NCBI GenBank assembly: GCA_032207245.1
Contig: CM063500.1
Span: 79,409,625 to 79,473,624 of the forward strand
Source: Pardosa pseudoannulata
Lineage: Eukaryota; Arthropoda; Arachnida; Araneae; Lycosidae
Direction of reading: 5' to 3'
DNA: 64,000 nt
The notes beneath the pieces were generated by a model. It did not search any database. It saw nothing but the letters and a program-made list of their open reading frames with translations, and was not told where the DNA came from. Shown here piece by piece: positions 56,041 to 64,000 of the stretch. Each line of letters starts with the position of its first letter. Position 1 is the stretch's first letter. The position numbers were made by a program, and so were the translations under genes.

Positions 56041-56540
56041 TTAACGCATTGTGTGCGGGTACATTTCGCAGAGGAAATGAACCGGGAGTTCTGAGCGTAA
56101 ATTTAGTTATTCAGTTAAGTCGAAATAGATGGAACATATTACTTTTAACCAACTTTTCGTATTTTATATTGAAATACATAAACAAATATATATAAGTAAC
56201 CATAGGACTTTTGCAAACAAATATTTTTAGTGCATTAATTTATAATAGTAATGTAAATATGAAAAATCAAATAGAAATAGTAATATAGTTTTAGTTTTTC
56301 CGAATTATGTAATATAAACATTTTTACATTAAAACTGATGTAAAAACTAGTTTTTATTTGTCTAAAGTTTTCCAGAATCTGTAGTAGACAAGGACATTTG
56401 GCTTCGTTTTCCTGTATATACCATTATTTTTGTACCCACAAACAAACCCTGTTACACTAATCCGCACTTGTAAGTGACACGCACTCAAGTATCGATCATC
56501 AGAAGATCTTACTAGTACGTGTCCCGCATACAATGTGTAA
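56041..56540 (+). mobile_element. TTAA MITE family A, copy 5
   Basis: TTAACGCATTGTGTGCGGGT to ...CCCGCATACAATGTGTAA. The final site has decayed to GTAA. Confidence 0.83.
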
Positions 56541-56801
56541 ACAGCCTTTAAGAACAGGTAACTTACTACGGTTAAGGGAATAATGACCGTTGCAAAAAGT
56601 TTATTAGTGTTTAACAGAGTTATGTACTTTAACACGTGTGTTAAAGTAATAGTTCACACTACATTTCTTTAAATACGATAATATTTGAAAATTCATCTAT
56701 GAACGTCTTGTTTAAAAAGGCTCCTTTTTACTATTTTTTAGAGATTCTTACAGAATGTTTCCAACATACTTAAATGGACATAAACACTGGATATTCCTTT
56801 T

Positions 56802-56977
56802 GGTTTGGTTTGGAGTGCTACGGTCTACTTTTTGCAACACGAGGGCTAATGATACCGGGACCTACAGCTTAAAGCCGATTCCGAACGGCTACGAACATCC
56901 ATGCCCTAGTGGAATTCGAACCCACGAACTCCGGTACTGAAGGCCAGCACCCTAACAAATCGGCCATCGTTAGGCTA
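56802..56977 (-). mobile_element. SINE family 1, full length, 13-bp TSD
   Basis: Minus orientation with all family blocks. Target duplication GGATATTCCTTTT at 56789-56801 and 56978-56990. Confidence 0.9.
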
Positions 56978-57389
56978 GGATATTCCTTTTAAATTTAGTC
57001 GGGAGATTTTTTGAACCAATTAAGAAACGCCTAAATGTTAAATTAAGTCTAATAAATTAGCTGTACAGTCTACTGACCGACTAAACAGTGATCTAGAATC
57101 TTATTTAAGTTAAGGCAAAAAATCTAAAATTATTTTAAAATTAACAATGCAAGAAACACTTGCATAAATTTAGCTTAAAATATTCTTAAAATTTTAAATT
57201 AAATTAAACTTCAGTGTGTGTACTAAATACAACGCTTTGAAACTCGAAGTAAAAATTTTCGAAAAGTGTCTTGTGACGTCTTTTTAAATCTAATTCAATT
57301 AGTCTTCGATATGTTCAATTTTGAGCTGTTATAAGCATTTAAATCTTATCAAGTTAATGGAATTAAGCAAGGAATTAAAAATATAGAAC

Positions 57390-57395
57390 TTTATT
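57390..57395 (-). promoter_or_regulatory. PolyA signal of four-helix gene 3
   Basis: AATAAA on the minus strand ~75 bp past the TAA of the 57469-58206 gene. Confidence 0.5.
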
Positions 57396-57468
57396 TTAAA
57401 ATTTTCATACAAACATACCAAGTCTGATTTTAAAATTGGAACGCAAGACAATTTGCGGCTCTTTGAGA

Positions 57469-58206
57469 TTATTCTCGCTGTTCTGGAGCAATCTGTTCAT
57501 TCGGATTCTCAATCTGATTGTCAGCAGGTACAACAGGTTCTTCGACTTCCTGGAGGGCTTGCTCATTCGCTTCTTCCTCTTGTTGGTTAGGTGGAAAATC
57601 TGGCGCGTGTACAGCATGACCATTAGGTATTGCTTGAATGTTTGCTAGAACCGCATCAAGAGGGATATTATCATTCTCTTGCACGAGGTTAAGATTATTA
57701 AGTTGGCCATTAGGCAAGTGAGCATTATTGCCTTCATCTACCTCAATAGGTTGATTAGGCCGTTCTTGAGCACCTTGTCTCTGCCTAACTCGCTCTAAAA
57801 CACCCCTAATTGTTTTATCCATTAACTTCCTCAGTGTAGATAATACCATAATCATAGAAATTGAGAGTGTTCCTACAACGACCATCACTACTGCATCTTT
57901 GTTATGCCCAAACGAGAAGCCAATGGTACTGGAAAATATCAGAAACAGGCCACAGTGCAGCATCATGCGGAAGAGGACTGCTAACTTGTGTCTTATAAAA
58001 CATATGATGAAGCTGTACAATATAGAAAATACTGCAGCAATATAGAGGGCTTCATATTTCAAATGGTACACCGGAGGGAGAACAAAACACACCACCGCTA
58101 ATAGAGGAAAAAAGAAGTAAAACGAGAGCTCTATTTTTCTCATGTATTTTACAGCCTTCGATTCATTTTGCTGTTCTCTATTCACAGGCTGCTCTTGTTG
58201 GTTCAT
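57469..58206 (-). CDS. Four-helix membrane protein with long polar tail, paralog 3 (245 aa, unknown family)
   Basis: The start is taken as the ATG at 58206 (context AAACATGA). The open frame continues 15 codons upstream without another ATG. The residue order is a polar leader (MNQQEQPVNREQQNESKAVK), then four hydrophobic helices at about 26-45, 51-71, 77-97 and 104-123. A basic stretch follows (RKLMDKTIRGVLERVRQRQ). The last ~100 residues are disordered and rich in Asn, Gln, Glu and Pro, strongly acidic at the end. Helix 1 (FYFFFPLLAVVCFVL) aligns with FYLVFPFLSLLCVVL of the 39215 gene, and helix 3 has MLHCGLFLIFSSTIG. The long tail is absent from the other two paralogs. It is probably cytosolic and could bind partners, which is inference. 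An AATAAA lies ~75 bp after the stop. It ends TAA. Confidence 0.8.
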   Translation of the reverse strand: MNQQEQPVNREQQNESKAVKYMRKIELSFYFFFPLLAVVCFVLPPVYHLKYEALYIAAVFSILYSFIICFIRHKLAVLFRMMLHCGLFLIFSSTIGFSFGHNKDAVVMVVVGTLSISMIMVLSTLRKLMDKTIRGVLERVRQRQGAQERPNQPIEVDEGNNAHLPNGQLNNLNLVQENDNIPLDAVLANIQAIPNGHAVHAPDFPPNQQEEEANEQALQEVEEPVVPADNQIENPNEQIAPEQRE

Positions 58207-58579
58207 GTTTAGTAAATAAAAGAAGCGCCGATCAATATGCAAGTCAATCACTGTATAAGTGAGCCAATGACAACTGGATTACCCTTCCTGGCAGCCTGTA
58301 ATAAACTGAAAAATAACTTATTAAAGCAGCAACATACTTGATAACAAGGCAAATTTAATACAGGTTTAAAATTGTTAGAATGGAAGGTAAGAAATTAATA
58401 GTCATCGCATACTTATCGATAAAAGTTAGATTAGCCTTAAGGTTTTATCCCGTTGAAATTGTCCATTTCCTATCAAATCTCATTTGTTTATTGATATTAC
58501 CACTTTGCTTTACGAAACTGATTTTACATTTCTTTTACGTTAAATGGAAGATGAATTATGAAGGATCTTATGATAGCCT

Positions 58580-58792
58580 TTAACCCTTAATTTGGCCAAG
58601 TCTGGCCGCTACACCGGACATGTATATTTATAACTACTATATAACATAATTGTCAGAGTTCGCCACAGATGACATTAATTACCTCAAAAATGGAAAATGA
58701 CATTTCTTTTGTTTATTTTACAGAGATCCTAATGTCTATAAAGACATGGGAAAATAACAGATATTAAAAAAACATGTCAAATTAAGGGTTAA
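58580..58792. mobile_element. TTAA MITE family E, copy 2 (213 bp)
   Basis: The same termini (TTAACCCTTAATTTGGCCAA...CAAATTAAGGGTTAA) and interior (CTACACCGGACATGTATATT) as the 1428 copy, ending at TTAA on both sides. Confidence 0.87.
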
Positions 58793-59427
58793 AAATGCCT
58801 TTGAGAAATTAGAAAGTGGATATTTTAAATAGCCAGTTATGCGTGAAATCTACAAAGTGATTAGAAATATTTATAAAGTTTATACTGTTTAAAGATGTTT
58901 AAGGTGATATCAGTGGGGAAAAATTAATGAATGTATCACATTATAAAGGCGGAACCGGAACCAAATATTGAAGACCAAAAGGCGCCTCTGGGGACGAGGA
59001 AAGTTGGCCAACTGTTTTGTTGTCAATCAAAGATATTATGGAACAGTTATCTAGAGTAATACAAATAACTTACTGAATATCCACGGAATAGTTGTTTAGT
59101 TATTGCATAGCCAACAAAAACCTCTCATCCAAACTTAGCAAGCTGTTCGGTTGGCTAATGGGAAAATTCAGAATCTGCAGGCCCCGTTACAAGGCTGATT
59201 CTGAATATATAACTTCCACTGTACCACACTGTTGTATTTGTTTTCATGCAATTCTTTTAATTATCATCTTTTATTTTAATTTTTTCTATTACTTTTTTTG
59301 TACTTCTAGTGTTATTTTGTTTTGTATTGTGTGTTGCTTTGTAATATTGCATTTATACTGCATTGTATATTATGAGCTGCTCTGGATTGTACACCCGAGG
59401 ACACCCAAAATATCTTACACCTTTGTT
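58793..59427. other. Intergenic DNA with a 125-codon chance ORF
   Basis: A plus-strand ORF at 59092-59469 is rich in Phe, Ile, Tyr and Cys. It runs into the piggyBac derivative at 59428 and shows no shared motif with the four-helix family. I treat it as non-coding. Confidence 0.5.
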
Positions 59428-60215
59428 TTAACATCTTCCCTATTTTGCCCGTACGTCGTACGGCCATAGCTTTCGGGCCTTTACTGATTTGACCGTACGG
59501 CGTACGGGAAATCCGATTTCTATTTTACTTGCACTGTTTCTGCCGTATTTTTTCCAGTTTTAGTAACAAATTATTTGTATAGATGTCCAGTAAATGATAG
59601 TTTGAAGTTTATTGTATTTTCTACAGATTGGTTCAAAAGCGCGGGTTTTTCCGCATGTTTTGTATCAGAAGGCGAATTGTTATCTTTCAGTGTATAGCTT
59701 TTTGGTTATATTTTACTAACGGCCTGATAATTTTATTGATGTAAGAGTTTAATAATATTTTTGTTTTTTAAATAATGGATAATTCAGAGCGTATGGAGCT
59801 AATTTCTTGCTATTCGAACTGGGACTCTGAATCAGAAACTGAATTATCTGTATATGATAGTAGCGAAAGTTTACTAGATGACTTGGATAGTAGTGACTGA
59901 TAGTAGTACAGATGGAATAAGTCAAGCAAGAGAATTTTTTGAAATTGTGATAATTGTTCGGATCCGTCTTTTAGATTTGCTTTCACTGGAATCGAAAAAA
60001 TTAACTTTGATATTGATGAGACTAAAGATAAACTTTAGTTCTATGATGTTTTCATAGAAAGAAAAAAAGCTGTAATAAATGCTTAAAAATATTAGAAATG
60101 TTAATTTTAATAACACATCTTTAATTAAAAATGTTAAATGAACAAAAAAATGCAATAAAAAATGTGACATTTTTTGACCGAATTCTGGAATAAAATGAAA
60201 CTGTCAAAGGGTTAA
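59428..60215 (+). mobile_element. piggyBac derivative family H (~788 bp)
   Basis: The right end TTAACCCTTTGACAGTTTCA (complement) is typical of piggyBac. A TTAA at 59428 is the best left boundary but its adjoining sequence is less similar. Subterminal CCGTACGTCGTACGG and CCGTACGGCGTACGG palindromes are present. It encodes an acidic N-terminal peptide (59775-59900) and, further on, FRFAFTGIEKINFDIDE. Confidence 0.68.
59775..59900 (+). pseudogene. piggyBac N-terminal acidic fragment
   Basis: ATG opens MDNSERMELISCYSNWDSES and continues with Glu/Asp/Ser-rich residues to TGA. Such an acidic leader is usual in piggyBac transposases. About 60 bp later another frame has DPSFRFAFTGIEKINFDIDE, resembling the family's F-T-G-x-x-G-I start of the core. 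The core is deleted. Confidence 0.6.
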
Positions 60216-60807
60216 GGTAGATGGTCCTCGGTGTAGCTAATTATTGCAGAGCCCAGATGGGTCAGACACTTTGTATAAGCAAACAATATTTCAACCGAAA
60301 CAAGTTCAAGAAAAGCCAAGAAAGATTTGTTGAATGTCCCTGGTTTACCCCGAGATCAAACATTTAAAAGCTTTAAGTCTGGAGGAAACAAATTAGCCAA
60401 GTTAAAAGACAATCATAAACATGGCCATTTCAGAAAACTAACTTTAAAATGAAAATTTGGTAATAGGAGTTAAAAATGTACAGTTTAAATTTGGGAAATA
60501 TTAGAGGTAAGAATGTATAATTTAGGAATATATATATATATATAAACAAACTGCTTCTCAAGATTCGTTCTTTTGCATGCTACCTTTGAAAATTCATAAC
60601 TCAAAATGTGAATACATACTTTTATTATTTTTACATTGCTTTTATACTATTTTCCACTACTTTAAAAAATTTTGTTTTTAAATTCTGCATAAATATTTAA
60701 TATAAACTATTTTTAAAAATAACCCACATTTTTAAATTTCTTTCGAAATTTCGTGACCACATTGACTTTCAGTTCCCGACTTAAAATATATTGTTAGCAC
60801 ATTTAAC
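60216..60807. other. Intergenic DNA, nothing recognised
   Basis: Short (TA)n at 60530-60544; otherwise no feature. Confidence 0.5.
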
Positions 60808-61303
60808 TTAACACATTGTATGAGGTGCAGGTACTAGTACATTTTCTGACGATTGATACTTGAGCGCGGGTCACGTACTAGTACGGGTTAGTGTAACATG
60901 GTTTATGGGCACAAAAATAACGGTATATACAGGAAAACGAAGCCGAATTTTCTTGTCTACACCTAGATTCTGGAAAAATTTAGACAAAAACTAGTTTTTA
61001 CATCAGTCGATGTGGAACCACAGAACGGGAAAAAATTAAAACTATACTATTTTTGTTTGATTTTTCATATTTACGGTATTATAAATTTATCCACTGAAAA
61101 ATACATTTTCAAAAATCTTATGGTTGTCATTTATATATATTTCTATTAGTATATTTGTTTATATTTCATCATAAAGTACGAAAGGTTGGTTGAAAATTTA
61201 ATTTTCGATCTATTGAGATTGAACTGAATAACTAAATTTATGCGCAAAACGTCCGCTCCCGGCATAATTCCGCTGCGAAATGTACCTGCACACAATGTGT
61301 TAT
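60808..61303 (-). mobile_element. TTAA MITE family A, copy 6
   Basis: Minus orientation: TTAACACATTGTATGAGGTG with GTACTAGTACATTTTCTGAC, to ...GCACACAATGTGTTAT. The interior matches the family. Confidence 0.83.
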
Positions 61304-61506
61304 TGTAAATTTCATATTGAAAATATTTTCTCCAAGATTTTATATATTTTACTAGTTTCAACTAAATTTGTGTTAACTAAATAGAAATTGATTGTAGAAA
61401 TATCAAGCATACTTAAAAATTTTAAAAAGAAATTTTGTTTTAAAAGTGGCTTAACGTGGCTTACTAATATACTAATACAGTATAGTTATTATACACTATT
61501 TGTCAC

Positions 61507-62043
61507 TTAACACATTGTGTGCGGATACATTTCTCAGCGGAATTGTACCGGTAGCGGGCGTTTTGCGAGTGAATTTAGTTGCTCAATTAAATCTCAATTG
61601 ATCGAGAATTATTTAATAATTTAACCAACCTTTTGTATTTTATAATGAAATATATAAATAAATTTATAAATAGAGATTATAAATAACCATAAGATTTTTG
61701 TAAACAATATAAATTTTTAGTGGATAAATTTATAATAGTATCGTAAATATGAAGAAACAAATTAAAATAGTATATAGTTTTAATGTTTTTGAATTATATA
61801 TAAACATTTTTACAAAAAATGAAGAGCAATCAAACCTAATAATGTGAAAACTAGTTAGTGTTTAAATTTTTCTAGAATCTATGTAGTAGACAAGAACATT
61901 CGGCTTCGTTTCTGTATATACCGTTATTTTTGTACCCACAAACAAACCATGTTATTACACTAACTCATACTAGTACACGACTTTCGCTCAAGTATCAATC
62001 GTCAGAAAACGCACTAGTACGTGTCCCGTATATGATGTCTAAA
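61507..62043 (+). mobile_element. TTAA MITE family A, copy 7
   Basis: TTAACACATTGTGTGCGGAT to ...CCCGTATATGATGTCTAAA, with a decayed right end. It lies ~200 bp from copy 6, in the opposite orientation. Confidence 0.8.
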
Positions 62044-62518
62044 TGTACATTTTGTGTCAGTACTGTTTAACAATACCACTCTGTACTCAAAATACACACA
62101 GCTGAATGTGAAAGCGTCAATGCACAGAGTGCTTAACTCAGGAGGCCTACGATGATTGAAATCTGTTTCAATTAGTTTCTCATTTACTTAGTTCCCACCT
62201 CCAGGCAAGAGGTGGATACTGTTCCACGTCATTTTCAGGTATGACTGGTACAGCTTAACGTAAAGTTTCCTGGCATAAAATTTTAAATAGGACACCAAAC
62301 TTGGCCAGAACTGCCAGATGTAAAATCTTTGTATCGACACCAACGAATATGAATACCTCCCAGATGAGTGAGAAATTACTTGCTATATCAAGAGTAAATG
62401 AGGCAGTGATAGAAAAATACTATTCTACCGATTCTAAAGATATTTTTCCTTTTCTTAGTGAAATTGTGACTAGAAATGCCTAATTATGTTGGACTATCCA
62501 GATGTCAGTAGTTCAAGA

Positions 62519-62755
62519 CTATTCCCTATATAATAATAGCCTAAGTTACCTGTCCGCGGATTTATGAAGCGGTTGTACTTGAATCCATATTAGATTCTTG
62601 ATGAGTTAGGGTTAGCACCTTTCGAAATCTACCCCTTCCCCTTTTCTAGCATTGAAATGCCATTAATTCAAGCCCTATTTTCAAGAACAGACGATTAAAT
62701 TTATCCATTTATCACTTAATAGGTAAAAATAACTTTTTCTAGCAATATGACAAGT
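62519..62755 (+). mobile_element. 5' fragment of Helitron family B
   Basis: It begins TCCCTATATAATAATAGCCT and follows the family through TCTAGCATTGAAATGCCATT and TTTTTCTAGCAATATGAC, then ends. The 3' hairpin is absent. Confidence 0.5.
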
Positions 62756-64000
62756 AAGCCTTATAGTGCATGCAGGTAGTCGTTTATTTAAAAGTATCTT
62801 TAATCGTCCCCTAACTTGCTCCTTATATGCGAGTATAAAGCACAACTATATGAATCAAATTGAGTGCATTGCTTATTTGTCACTAGTAATTAGTCATAAA
62901 AATAAGTTCGAAATTCCCTATGGAATTAGTTTATCAACGAAAAATTTGCTTTACGAAACTAGATATAATTGCATAACCAAAGTTTTACGTTGTATAAATG
63001 AAAGACTATCATTACAAGCAGGAAGGCTTCGGGACTGTGATAAAACTTGTATAAAGGTAAACGATGTATAAATGAAAAGCGTATACATTGGATTTTCCTG
63101 TTTAAAACTACATTCAGTAAGTTTGAAGTTTGTATTAGTCTTCCGTATTTCATATGGAAACTTCCCATCTCACGAATAATTTTACGTGTCATTAGAAGGA
63201 TAAATTATACATGTTATTATGACTTACAAAATAAGGTAAAACTTTTTCCACTTAAAATAATCTAACATCACCGTAGTTTCACTTATTTACAGTTTTTAAC
63301 ACTAAACATACCAACACTTAATACATACCTATTTCTACCATAGCAGGTCAAATGACCGGACTTTATTTTTTCAGATTATAAATGTATGAAATATGAAAAT
63401 TGGAAGGAAATAGACAAATAAACTTTATTATAGCTAAAAAAAATTGTATATTGTCGATTTTTATGTATTGCAAACACAAAGAATAAGAATTTTTAACTAA
63501 TTTCCCATCGCATTTTTTAAATAAACTTTGTGGGTCATTTGACCCGTTATATGGTATGTTTAGTGTTAAAGACAAATGAGGAATGCTGAAGTAACTACTT
63601 TGTATTACATATTACATGACAAATTATACTCGAGCATTGAGTAGCTTCCGTGATGCAGAATTACAGAGACATTTTAAAATATGTTAAAAAACTTGAACGA
63701 GTGAAATAATTTTATTCCACTCAAGATTTGCAATGTCATAAAATTATAAACTTTTATAGCACAAAACATTAATAAAGTACTTCTACGAAGAAGGAAAAAA
63801 AAAAGCTTAATGTTAAAGAAAGTAATACTCACAAGACTAAAATAGATAAAAAAAAACTACGTGTAAAAGGTATGCCAAAAGCATCCATATTTATAAGATA
63901 CATTTAATTAATGTATCTGTTGCCATTCTGATAAAAAAGATCAAAATTATATATAATTATAAATATATTAAAGAATTTATAAGGTAGGTACTAAAAATAA
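62756..64000. other. AT-rich intergenic DNA
   Basis: Contains the TTAA MITE at 63296-63569. A 101-codon ORF (62766-63071) has no recognisable domain. Nothing else was seen. Confidence 0.5.
63296..63569. mobile_element. TTAA MITE family F, 274 bp
   Basis: TTAA-CACTAAACATACCA...TGGTATGTTTAGTG-TTAA, a perfect 14-bp terminal inverted repeat. Subterminal GGTCAAATGACCGG and GGGTCATTTGACCC palindromes. Non-coding. Confidence 0.87.

Noticed and set aside
58207..58251. N-terminal extension of four-helix gene 3
   Set aside because: The frame is open but the only possible initiator there is GTG. The ATG at 58206 has a good context.
59092..59469. 125-codon hydrophobic ORF that might be a fourth four-helix paralog
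   Set aside because: It is on the plus strand, lacks the helix-3 and tail motifs, is dominated by Phe/Ile/Tyr from T-rich DNA and runs into a piggyBac derivative.

Overview
The window reads as a repeat-rich, AT-rich animal nuclear genome. It has spliced GT-AG exons, kilobase introns, CYP3-like cytochrome P450 exons, polyA signals, tRNA-derived SINEs and many DNA transposons. Nothing prokaryotic is present: no operons, Shine-Dalgarno sites or CRISPR. I infer an arthropod, most likely an arachnid such as a spider, from the transposon mix, the base composition and the CYP3-type P450. That placement is an inference, because no single gene here fixes the species.

Layout. (1) 871-20408, plus strand: the C-terminal ~305 residues of a cytochrome P450 of the CYP3 clan, in seven exons with consistent phases. 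The 5' exons lie upstream of the window. Its introns hold a Tc1/mariner copy, Helitrons, hAT and Harbinger-like MITEs, an LTR and SINEs. (2) 20409-28331: intergenic, with a 3x323-bp tandem array, a decayed ~237-bp array, a pogo/Tigger derivative and TTAA-flanked elements. (3) 28332-58206: three separate intronless-looking genes on the minus strand (28332-28751, 39215-39619, 57469-58206). Each encodes a small four-helix membrane protein. They share a layout and a third-helix motif (Leu-His/Asn, then Ile/Leu-Phe-Ser), so I read them as a dispersed paralog cluster of an unrecognised family. (4) The rest is a transposon graveyard.

The most striking feature of the non-coding DNA is the number and variety of TTAA-flanked (piggyBac-type) elements. 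There are at least nine sequence families and about seventeen copies. Several keep pieces of a piggyBac transposase: an acidic N-terminus, a catalytic-core fragment, or a C-terminal cysteine-rich domain. Some insertions are proven by internal evidence: an empty paralogous site ~500 bp away, a SINE cut at its own TTAA, and clean 8-bp (hAT), 13-14-bp (SINE) or 3-bp (Harbinger-like) target duplications.

The P450 would act as a haem mono-oxygenase in the endoplasmic reticulum. The three membrane proteins have no assignable function. Nothing in the sequence links the P450 to the membrane-protein cluster except proximity.
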